Origin: Todiramphus chloris collaris
Lineage: Eukaryota > Chordata > Aves > Coraciiformes > Alcedinidae
Direction: 5' to 3'
DNA length: 64,000 nucleotides
Assembly (NCBI GenBank): GCA_025345505.1
Contig: JANVCC010000062.1
Location: forward strand, 14,610,809-14,674,808
In this document: positions 40,060 to 51,334 of the stretch, one piece after another
How positions within the stretch are numbered: position 1 is the stretch's first letter
Layout of the letters: the number at the start of each line of letters is the position of its first letter
Notes under the pieces: generated by a model
Databases searched by the model: none
What the model saw: only the letters and a program-made list of their open reading frames with translations
Told to the model about the DNA's origin: nothing
Made by a program: the position numbers and the translations under genes

Positions 40060-40760
40060 AAATTTAAAAAAAGAGCATAGAGCTGGAAGGGGATCCAAAC
40101 ACTGTTTAATTCAAGCCCACTCATGGAAGCATGCTAAGACTAGCTTAACAGTTCAGGCAGGGTTTTGGGTTTTGTTTGCCTTTTTTTTCTTGTCCTTTCT
40201 CTAAATCTGTCTTTAAACCTTCTGAGGAGAGGTATTCTGCAACTTCCCAACAAGCCATGGATTAGGCTAGTGATTAGCTAGACTTGAAGCTGTATTTTTT
40301 CCCTTTGCATTTAACCCAAATGGGAATACTTTGCAAGAAATCTTAACACTCACCCTAAGACATATGAGCCACCTTCTTACAACAATCTCACTCCTATCAA
40401 AAGATTTATTTGCTAGACTATTTCTTTGCTAGACTAAACAAATCCAGTTCCCTCAATCTTTCCTCACAGGTCATGTTTCCTAAATCTGTCGTCATTCCTC
40501 TTGTTCTCCTCCAGCCTCTTTCATCAAACAGAGTGCCCGAAACCGGATGCATTTTTCTTGCTGAGTTTCACCATCACTAAGCTCAATAAAATGGTTACTT
40601 CCTGCATCTTGCACACAGCAGCCCTGCTAATGCAATCCTGGATGAGATCTGGCTTTTGGCAATGGCATTAAGTTGTTGATGCAGGCTTGCTCATGTGCCA
40701 CTGATGCCCAGCTCCACTCCTGTGGCATCACTGCCTTTCACACATTCTTTCCCACTTCTG
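40060..40760 (-). mobile_element. CR1 LINE fragment, about 700 bp
   Basis: The left edge 'catagagctggaaggggatc' resembles the reversed CR1 3' end ('catagagttggaagggacct'). The middle has 'gactaaacaaatccagttcc', 'ctcaatctttcctcacaggt' and 'catgtttcctaaatctgtc', nearly the consensus of old CR1 copies. The right part has 'cttgcacacagcagccctgc' and 'taatgcaatcctggatga', matching the further-upstream block. It is an old copy truncated at its 5' end, with a G/T-rich tract at 40160-40192 inside. It lies antisense to the + strand, so it is in the same direction as NR3C2. Confidence 0.85.
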
Positions 40761-42242
40761 CCTGGGCAGCCAACTTTCTTTTTCCCCTCTGCTAGAGCTG
40801 CACACCCACTGCAACATCCCCTGGGAAAGGTAAGGGAAAAGTCCCACAGCCACTCTGGGTACAGTGTCTGAAACCGGAGTGCGCTTTGGGTCCCAAGACA
40901 AAGATGTGATTGAAGAAGCCTTGCAGAAGGACAGGAAAGGGAGAAAACAGGAGTGGCAGCTAATAACCAAGCAAAGCAGAAGCAGTTTGAAAAAACATCA
41001 ACTTCTAAAATAGCATCTTACTGAAGCACATCAAAACGCATGTAAAATGCCCAAACTTTCCTTCTTCCTCCACAATGAGAATTAATACTTTGACTCAGAA
41101 AATTGCTGTTGCCTTCTCCCTGCAGGCTGCCAGAACAGCCAAGCCTTCTTCCAGGGTTTCGAGGTGAGAACAACTGGAAGCCACCTCCAGCCCCGCCTTC
41201 CAGATCCACACAAAGGAGCTGGGATCCCTTTTGCAGTTTCTGGGCTGGAAAAGGGGCTTAGCTTTCTCCCTGTTCCCAGGGGGAAGATTATCTCCACAAA
41301 AGCACTGATAGATGTGAACGCCTTATGGCTTGGAGCACATATCAGCACCTGCTCAAGCTGGCATATATAGGTGTTCAACGCTGCTACCTGGGCATCCTTA
41401 GTGCAGGGAACTCCTCTAAAAATCCTCTTGCGGCTCCTATCAGTATTTACCAGCATAAACACCCTGAACTGAAGTTACTCCTGATAACACTAGTGAGTGA
41501 GAGACAAAAAAATCTGTGCTGAATGATTGTAATTCTATGCTGTATTTCCCTTATTTCTTAAATGTTATTTATCACTCAGCTCTGTCCCTTCCTTCCCTTT
41601 ACCCACCGACATGTCAGACTGTACAAACCCAGTCCCTGCAACCCTTCTGACCTGAGCTACAGACCTTCCCTGCTGAAGGAAAGGCAAAGAAAACGCTCTA
41701 CAGAAAGTCATCAGGATTTTCTAAAGGAGGCCTCTCACCTCAAGAATATCTGGTCAACAAACAGAACTCACCACCAGGTTTTTCTGCTTTCTGGTGTAGC
41801 CCTAATGAAGGGCTTTGTCTCCTACAGCAAGAAATCACATAATCTGCACATCCTAACCTCTCATTTGTGCTCACTGAGCTATGTGATGCCTTCCTTTCAT
41901 CCAGCTCTGAAACCTTCACAGATTTTGTGAAACGGATGTTATCTCTCTAATCCATGTAAGCTCTTTTAATTAATAAATATAAACTATTTCTACCTTTTAA
42001 AGGCCGATATATAAATAAAATCATCGCTAAGACTTGTCACAATGATTTTCCACGTACAGAAAAGGATTTTCTGTTTGACAGGAATTGCATCACATAATCA
42101 AGAAAAAACCCCTGCGTATACCTGAGGTTTTTATTTCACCATCTGCAGTAGGTAGACACTCTCAAATGTATCAGCACAGAACATACAATGATGGATCTCT
42201 TTGCAAATTTCAGTTTTCACAGGGCCTCTATTTCTTGCCCTT

Positions 42243-42264
42243 AAAAAAAAAGGGGGGGGGGGGG
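42243..42264. repeat. A9-G13 homopolymer junction
   Basis: Nine A run directly into thirteen G, all purine on this strand. Such purine runs are length-unstable and error-prone in reads. Confidence 0.9.
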
Positions 42265-42330
42265 AATGACTGCTATTCAATGGAAATCAGAACTGCATTT
42301 TCGTTTAAAAGGTCCATTTGTTACACAGTT

Positions 42331-42391
42331 GAGGGTGGGTTTTTGTTGTTGTGTTTAGGGTTTTGTTTTGTTTGTTTGGTTTTCTTTTTTG
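42331..42391. repeat. G/T low-complexity tract
   Basis: About 60 bases almost entirely G and T, with GGTTTT and TTGTTG units, starting at GAGGGTGGG and ending in CTTTTTTG. It lies 65 bases after the A9-G13 junction. Confidence 0.85.
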
Positions 42392-43700
42392 TAGCAGTTG
42401 ACAACTGCCCAGCAACAGCAGCCTATGTTTGCAGTCACTATTTTAGGCTACATCACATGTCAATTACATAACCTTGTTTTACTGCTCTTGAACTGGTTCG
42501 AACAACCTGGGAAAGAGATTAGGGCAGTCCCTCCCAGCCGGCTGCAGTGGCAGGACCCGTCCCCTCGCTGCAGCTCCAAAGGCTGTAGCCACCAGCGAGT
42601 CCCTCTCTCCAGAACTAGTTACTTATTGCTAGACCAACCTGAGACCTTCGATAATTAACTTCCTCGACTCTGTTTAAACCAGTCCAGTCTGACCATGGTA
42701 TACTAATAAACTTGATTCCTCACGCTGAGATTTATGTGTAATACACAGTAAGCTTATAAATGCCACAAACAAGGTACAGAACTTAGATACGAATATTTAT
42801 ATAGCAAACGCTCAGGATTTGTATTTTAGATATTGAATCTCAGGGTTTCCCCAAGTTCAGTCAGACTTCAGGGTCTCTCTCCCCGATTACTCCACAGCTT
42901 TCCTCACCCACCTGTACCATTCCCAGACAATATGCTTTTTGGTCTATCTGCCAATCGCTCGTGATGGCAACGTCGATCTATTATAAACATTATTACAGAG
43001 TGTGCTTATAGCACAGGTACAGTCTTAATCCTTCTCTGAAGGGAGAATTTAGAGCTTTCCCTCATTTATGATAAATTAGAGACTTCATTAAAATCTGGTT
43101 TGATTTTGGCAAAACATTCACCATATCTGGGATATTTCCTCAATTACTACCTGCTTTTTCTAGACCCCAAAACATCTTTGAACGTCTTTACCCTTTCATG
43201 TTACTAGATGAATTTCTATACTATTTTTATATTTGGCTGGGGTTTTTTTTAAGTCTCCTTACCTTCTACTCACCCTAACTTGTCTTTCCTTCAATAAAAG
43301 TTATGTTCTAACATTCTCCTTTACCTACTTTCATCTGCAGTCTTTTACCCCTCCTGTTTCATAACTCTTTCTTCAGCCTTCTCATTTACCATCTAAATGT
43401 ATTATTTCCTCCATTCACCCAATAACTGGTGATGTTATAGGGCACATTTACACTACAGACAAAGGTATGGCTCCAGGTCATTTCATATACCCAAGTAAAG
43501 TATATTAAAACTACCTGGGACATGGACAAAACCAGTCTCAACAGCATCGTTTTCTATTGGGTCTACAAAACCCAGCTAGGGCTCTTTTAAAAGCACAGGC
43601 ACAGCAGTTGGGGCTCAGATTGGGAGGATAATCTGTGAACTACTGCAACACAGTATTCTTCTGTATTTTCCATGTGCTTTAAACTCCTGTTTAACTGCTA

Positions 43701-43726
43701 TTTAATTATAACATGTTATAATTAAA
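43701..43726. repeat. Perfect 26-bp palindrome
   Basis: The 13-base half-site TTTAATTATAACA is followed by its exact reverse complement with no spacer, centred on CATG. Beyond it, an ACTG on the left and a CAGT on the right are also complementary once three bases (CTA) on the left are skipped. The sequence is AT-rich and could form a cruciform or bind a dimeric factor. No known motif is claimed. Confidence 0.9.
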
Positions 43727-45529
43727 CAGTGTTGACAAAACCATTCTCAGATCCAGCGTGTTGGCCTGTAATCACCTGACCTTCTTTCTCTGTCTCATCT
43801 GAACTACGCTACCCACTCTTACTTGGCATCTCAGAAGAAGACCCGCAGGTTGTTCTCGGGGGAGGATTACATCACCACCAACAACTTAATGCTCTGTGCA
43901 TTAACTACAGCACTTGTGTCCTATAGAAAGCCCATGTTTGAAAGCACAGATAAACTACCAGCACTTCCTTCAAAGGTGAAGCTACAAAGCTGATTCCCCT
44001 TTTTTCTGGGAAGCATGGAGGGCTGTGTCCCCTGATGCTTTATATGTCAACATTTTCAAATTACCATACTGAAGCCCTTCAATGCTCTGCCTCTTTCCAC
44101 ATGAAGACTGTCTCCTCCTCCTTCATATTCCCAAGAAACCAGCTCTCACACTGGGCTGAGACCAGCTCAACAAAAACAATCAGTCAAGTACAGTCTGGTG
44201 ATCCTGGCAAAGGAGAGGAGAAGTTATAAAAATGGTTCTCGGTCACTATTTTAAGCAGACTGAAAGGGCACTGATCAGAGGGATCAAGGAGAGAGAGGAA
44301 ATTTGGCAAGTGAGCATGGGATGTAGCCCAAAGGAGGCTACTATTTTCTGCAGAAGAAACTGCCCCGAAGGGATAAAACCTGTTAACAACAGTGAGACAA
44401 GTGAGCAAGAAAATATATGTCAATATCTCGTATTTGAGGTGCACGTGCTCTTCTGCTATGCTTAAAACACGCTGCAGAATAGTGAAAGCCTCCCCAAGCC
44501 CGTGCCTGGTGATCCAGCCGTCCTGTTACTCAGAGGGACTGAGCCACCAACACAAGATAGTCCCAAACTGGTACTGAAACCATCCTCAGGCCTCCCACTG
44601 TCATCTCCACAAAGGAGACAGAGCTTGTACCAACCAGCCACATAAACAGGCAGTCACAGAGGACAGCTGGGGCCTCCTGAAATCCAGAGGAGCTCAGAAA
44701 GTCTTCAGTTCAGCATGCTGAAAGTCTAAACATTAACTGACTACATGATACATCCCTTTTCCTCTGGTCAAATAAAAGCTGAATGATACTAGATAGCACG
44801 GAAAAGGAACAGGAAAAGCACCTGATCTGATTTAGTGAAATCATACAGCACTGGAAATCTGTTTAGGAGGAAAAGCAAGGAAAAGTATCGACAAACACCA
44901 ACATAATCCTGTTATCAAGCTAAATCGTTTTGGTTTAGTTTTGAAATGAGTGTTCAGTTCAATTGCTTTTGATTCTAGATTATAATGGATACAGTAATAG
45001 AGTGAGAATTAGAGCTTTAGAAGATGTTGTTTTGACAAAAATCACACATCTAATATTTTACAGCACAGCAAGTTTCCAAATTTTCAGTTTGGTTTAAATT
45101 TTAACTGAAGACTAATTTTTGAAGTCTCTAGATGCTGTTATCTACAGAGCAGTATACACGATAGATTTATAAGAGATCATGTCACATGCATGATGCCTAC
45201 TTCTGCTTTCCCATGCTAAAGATCTGATAAGGCATTCTTGACATACTACAAATTTCAATGCACTTTAGTGGAAAATTTCAACGTACAAGAAATGGTCTAG
45301 AAGGACTGGAAAGACTTTTTAAATAAGCATCATGCCAAAAAATCTTACACAGCAACTGAAATGACCTTCCATTTTTGCTGCTAAAAGTGGTTGACAGCTC
45401 TACGCCATTCACTTACATGCTGTAGTATCCTGCTCTACAATCAGCTCACCGTTCCAACTGGATTTCAGGAAGTACACAGGGTAAAGTAAGAGTTGTGTGA
45501 AATATCAAGTTTATTTAAAGGAATGTTTT

Positions 45530-45548
45530 GGGGGGGTGTGTGTGTGTT
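45530..45548. repeat. G-run plus TG microsatellite
   Basis: A run of seven or eight G followed by six GT units. Short and simple. Confidence 0.75.
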
Positions 45549-47856
45549 CTGGAATATAGAGCACTAATTGGCAATGCAAGGACTGACGGTAGGGCTCCCT
45601 AAGCCATGCTCATTTAGTCAATACTCTCCTGAAAATACTCACCTACCTGCCTTTGTAAGTGTAGATGGGGCTGAAGCCTGTTACACTCTATTCACTGTTT
45701 CAAGTTGCTTGGTCTGCCCCACTATCCTGCTGATACATTCAGGTAAGTATCAAATTGTCTTTGCAGTGATCCTACAAACAGGGGAACTAAGAGAGAACTT
45801 CTGTGCTCATAGGAATAGGACAGGCAGAAAAATCAAGGTATAGAGCATTAATTCCAACTTTCGCAGCTCCATTTTATAATGTGCAATTCCAGGCCAACCC
45901 CTTCAATGAGATGCATGCTATTTATATATTACTAAAAGAAACAGGCAGTTCATTTCACAAAGTAAAACTTTTACCAACTCTTGATCTCAGTGAAAATGTT
46001 CTGTTCGCTTTTTTTTTAAGAAGTAGCTACCCTTTGGTTTTTGCAAACATTTTGAAGTTCAAGTCTGCTATGTTCTTGCATTTAGCATGCTCAGCAGATC
46101 ACATATTTTATTCTGTGTGAATAACACATTATCTTCAAAGCATATTTTTCTCTTGCATTTTTCATGTACAGTTTACTACAGCTCAGACTGGAAATATGCT
46201 AAATTCATAATAATGAATATTATTAGCAATAATAGCGACAATTTAAAGTATTGTCAGCATGCAGCTGGACAAATCTTTTCCTCTGGAAACCTGGTCAGTA
46301 ATATTTTTCTTTTAAGGGATGCAAGCAAGATCATCACTACAGAGACTTTTTGCAGAATCTCTTGGGATCCCAAACACAGGAATGTTGGCCAAAGTAATCT
46401 TAGATGCTCACCAAAGTGAACTTAAAAGTTTTCTGCATTTATTTGCTGGCTTTTTACAAAAGAGTCTGGTTTACCCTTTGAAATATGCATATGTCTGCCT
46501 ATTTATTTTATTCATTTTTCTGTCAATTTATTTTTATCAGGAACCTCAGCTCTCTGTTATTCCATGAAAACCTGAAGAGCCAGTCAGAAGAAAGCAGAAG
46601 ATTTGACGATTATAATGAAATTTCACAGTACATTTACTGATACGATACTACAACAACCTAAACCAAAATTGTAAATTAAGGAGCATAAAGGGTATTACAC
46701 CAATTATAATTGCGATTTTCACCTTTAAAGGTCTTTCTAGGAACCTCACAAAGCAGGTGCAGAACTTCCAGGCTGCAGAGCCATGGTCTGAGGGTTCCTC
46801 AGAAGTCCCCCACCTCCTGACTTCAGATCAGCCTTGCCAGGTAGACTTGTTGACTGTCCTTGTTCACAAACCCCTGGACAAGACAGGGCAACCCTCCCAC
46901 AGCCTGGAAAAACAGCTACTCCACCTTTTGCTTACTTGTCCGACCTCAAGAAGCTGAGCGAAGTATCGCATAGCCCCAAAACCACTGATGAATCAAAGCT
47001 TCATCTATCATAAATTTTACTGGAGATCACCTCAGAAGTGGCACCTCTATGGGCCCCTTCAGCCAACCATGCTTGATCTGATGCCTCTGGCCATGGCACC
47101 AGCACCAGGGATGACCTCCAAGTGAGGGCAAAGCTTGCCTCTCAGTGCCAGACATTGTGCTGGGTGCCAGACCCACGTCGTCATTACCGCAGCTTCTCGC
47201 TAGAAACTGCAATTTGCTTTGCCACAGAAGGAAATCAAGCAGTGATCTTTGATGCTGGAATCATCCTGTATCTTGAAAAACTAAAGCCACAGATGACTCG
47301 ATCTGCATCTTGTATTTTCAATGCTTATAAAGTTATCACTGGGAGTTTAAAGAGGGAAAAAAAAAAAAAAAATTCATCTTTTAAAACACACCAAATTTTT
47401 CAGACACAATTCATATACCAGACTGAGATCTGGAAGAGATCAGGCCTTCCCTTCATCATAAGGGAGCAGATCTTTAGGTAAAAACAATGATGTCAAATTT
47501 CAGTCCAAATTATGGTGACCACTGAAAACAAAACTGAAAAAAAAAGACATGGGACAACAGAAAAAAAAGTCATCTCAGGGCATCACCAAGGCATAAATTG
47601 AATTATTCCTTTCTACTTTCAAAGATCATTCTGCCTAATTGACATAATTGCCGTTTCAAAATTCATTTTGCTCAGTGAAAACTAAAGACCAATTACCATA
47701 TAATTTATATCCAGAGTTCATCCCTGGATTAGGGTAGCTGCTCCTTCATGGTATGCATCCTCACCCCTTGCAATTCAATATATTTAAGAAAAACAAATAA
47801 AAAAACTTCTCAGTCTATTCACATTTAACTTCACAAGGGGCATGTTCGAACACAGT

Positions 47857-47883
47857 TTGGTTTTTGTTGTGTTTTTTTTTTTT
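47857..47883. repeat. Short G/T tract with T-run
   Basis: GGTTTTTGTTGTG followed by a T-run of about 12. It is the same sequence style as the tracts at 32593 and 42331. Confidence 0.75.
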
Positions 47884-50349
47884 ACAGTTCTGATTCAATT
47901 TTCATAATTAAAATTCCGGTAGTACTAAACAGACTGAATTAATTTTAGTTTCCTGCAAGTAGCAATTTAATACAAACTCATGTGAACTAAAATGTCATTG
48001 CTTACAAGATGCGAATGAATAGCACGCACATCCTTTGGGCTGACCTTCATAAAATACGTCAATTTTCTCGTTACAGTGACAGCAGAAAGTCATTGCCAAA
48101 GCCCAATCTCTTCAGCAACAGCTAACAGATCTAAAGCTTGCAAGAAAGGTCAGTGAAGCAAGAGGAAGATTGAGGGTGGTGGCCATTCAGTGCAAAGCCA
48201 TTGTACCAGCTTGACCTCAGTTTCACGTGGCTGACAAAGTCGTTTTTATGTTCCCTAAATGGGGGGGTTCACTACCGGCATCAAAAGCAATTGTTTTATC
48301 TTTGAAAAAATGATAGTGACTAAAGGCAAAACCCCACTTGCCTGAAAGATGTTCTGTAAGTAAAAGTGATAAAATCCAAATTAAAGAAAATGGAAATTTT
48401 AAGAAGACCCCTAGCATCAAAAACTCAATCTTGTCCTGTATTTCAGGGTGATGTGGTAGTGCACCCCAGTTTATAATTGTGAGAGGATAATCCAGTCCAA
48501 CGCTTTTCCTAATACATCCCACATTTCCTAGCTCTGTTTTGCCATCTTCAGAAGTAACTTTGAAACTGCCAGGCACCAGCATTAAAAGCCTCTCTGAAAA
48601 GGTACGCTCATGTCTGAAAACACACAAAGAAAAGATCAAAATGAAAATTAAAAGCAGATGCACTTTGATAAGTGGATTATAATGAAGTGCGGGACCATGT
48701 TTCATACAAGTTATTAATCCAGTCCCACTTATTTACACTCTGAAGCAGCATAATGATTTCAAAGTTGGAGCACAGCCAAAACTCACATGCAGAAATAATT
48801 AAGAAGTTATGTGGAAAGATTGGTCTTTGTTGGGTTTAGGGGGTTTTCCAAAGAGACAGTCTGACTTGTAGCTAACCAGAAGACCAAAGTTAAAGTTGTT
48901 GTAACAGAGGATGAAGTGTGGAAGTGTGAAAGGGAGTAGATGCTACGAAAAGGTAACTGGAGCCAGACCTGCTGTGCCATTACAGCCCCTCTAAGCCTCC
49001 TGGAGAAGCTGGCACAGAAGACCTCTCCTTTTTCCAGACTGCACCTATGCTCTGGTCTTGAATTTACCCATCAGATACATAGCTTGTCAAAAAATGGAAG
49101 GAGACTAAAACTCAAAATACAGTAGAATCACAGAAGGCATGAGTGTCAGGAAGACAAAGAAAAGGTAGGAACTGGAGCACATGGGTCACAGTGAGGAAAG
49201 TGTATGACCAAATGATGCTTCCACATAGGTTCTCTGGCCTCTGAAAGAGGGCTTTCTTGAACTGCTTGAAAGTCCACCCTTGCTCCTGCAATATGTTTTG
49301 GCAAGCCAAAGCTGAAGCTAATCCGTAAGTACAAAGCCATTTATAGCCATACAAAACAAAGAGGAGACTGCAGGATAGGAATGAGAGGGCTTTACCTCTA
49401 GTTTACCCAAGTTTAGCTGTCTACACCAAATAAAAAGGGGAACCAGGCTGAAAGTGTAATAAAATCCACTATTTCTTTGCAGAAAAAAACCCCAGTGCTG
49501 GTTCCCTCCCGGGCACAGTATATTCCTTCTGCCTCTAGAAGCGTCCTTATCCCTTCTATTTCCAACATAATGGCCCCTGAAGATGCTGAGCCACCCAGCA
49601 GATCAGGAATACTTCCTTTAAAGGGTGAAGTACACAGACATAGAAATACTGTTGGAAATGCACTCATGCAGGAAATGTATTTTATTTATTCACTGATGCA
49701 CAATGCCCAGTTCATTTTATCCACTACATTTCTCATCCACTAATCTGTCTCTCCTTCCGTTCCTTACCTGAAAAAAAATCATTTATATGGTAAGAAAGAA
49801 ATCTAGAATCCAGTTCATTGTTGTTACTTGACAAGCTTTGCTTCATGAGAAGACCCTATACCAACACTGCCATTAAGAACTTCTACAACAAATTCCTACT
49901 GAGGATAAGCCACTGACAAATGCAGACAGTTTATCACACTGGGAAGATACCCTGCGGAGTATCGGAGGGACTACTGCTTATTTGGATATTTTCATTGGAA
50001 GTAGGAAGAAAGGAGGGGGAATTGTCAGCATTAAGTGTGGATAGAAAAATAATACAAAAGGGTGGAGAGCAATCTAAAGCAAAGACAGGAAACAAGCAAT
50101 GAAACTGGAGTTGGAAAAATGCTACTGCACATACCAAGGGAGTAATCCAAAGTAAAGAGTTAACAACAAAGCAAAATAACAAAGCAAAATTTGGAAAGCA
50201 TCTACATCAAAAGACACGTAGGAATAAGCGGATAATCTGGCTGTAAGAAGCAAGGCGGCAGAGGAGAACTAATCGCCAATAACACCTCTGGCTCTTTCGG
50301 TAGGAGCATTACACAGCGGAGCAGGTTGGCATGGCACTGCGCTCTTTAT

Positions 50350-50490
50350 GCATTTCTTTTGCAGCCACACCTGGAATATTATATGCAGAGTTCAGGCACT
50401 TCATTACTGGAAGATATAAACAAACTGGAGGAAGGCCAGAGAAGTGGAACGGAAATGATTAGAAGCCAGAGGGAGTGATTTACCAAGAAA
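50350..50490 (+). mobile_element. CR1 LINE fragment
   Basis: The plus-strand frame reads HLEYYMQSSGTSLLEDINK, then LEEGQRSGTEMIRSQRE, which aligns with the CR1 motif LEYCVQFWxPxxKKDIxK / LERVQRRATKMI. It is diverged and in one frame over this short stretch. Flanks show no clear continuation. Confidence 0.78.
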
Positions 50491-51212
50491 ATTTAAAGTA
50501 GCCCTTTACCCGCCTGTAACTTCGCTGATAATTAGAGACGGGAAACGATAACAGCCTAGTTCAAGTCTCCAGTCACGTGCCTTAAGCCCTTTTGCCCTGG
50601 GCATTTAAGCATGTGCCTAGTTTTAAGAATAAAGAGTACACAAAGATTTTGACCTGATGAAGAGAGTAATATTAAATCAGTAGAAAAAATTTAGGTGACA
50701 TACCAGTGAAATCCTCCCAGGGATGAATTATGACTAACTGAGCTACCATAAAAGATGGAGATCGCACTGCTTGAAATTTCACATTTTACTGCTAACAACA
50801 GAAAGAGTTACTCACATCTGAAGTTTCTTTTCCATGCAACAACAGAACTATTCAAACTAAACAGTGTTACCCATGCACACAAGTCTTTGCCACAAACATA
50901 TAGCACAGAATTATCCTGCCACGTAAAGAGAACTAAGTAAACATTTTTTTACCCCAGACTGAGTAAGCCACATGGAACAGTTCTGAAAAATGACAAATTA
51001 AATCCCAGCAGGAAAGTAAGTGGCTTCTCCTATCTCCTCACACACTGACATTGCAGGGAAGTGATTTTTAGGAAGGCAGCATTTTATGTAACTGTTGAGC
51101 TGTCAGCGGGGCTCTACTGAAAGAGACTTTAACAATCATGTAGACACTGACAGAATCTGATTTAGGGAATGGGTGGTTATTACCAGACACACAGGCTTTG
51201 CATGCAGCATGG

Positions 51213-51334
51213 AAAAAAAAAACAACACCCAACCAAATAAAACCAAAACCAAGACAAAACAACAACAACCACCACCCAAAAAACCAAAACCAAACACCAC
51301 TAAAAAACCCAAACCAAACACCACTAAAAAAAAT
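51213..51334. repeat. A/C low-complexity tract with 22-bp direct repeat
   Basis: About 120 bases almost entirely A and C (a few T and G). A unit of about 20 bases containing CCAAACACCACTAAAAAA occurs twice in tandem near 51288 and 51311. Open frames across it on both strands are side effects of this composition. Confidence 0.88.

Noticed and set aside
42480-42735. Possible LTR-like segment (GC-rich block followed by 'actaataaacttgattcc')
   Set aside because: Same reasoning: a suggestive polyadenylation-type end but no second copy, no defined borders and no coding remains nearby.
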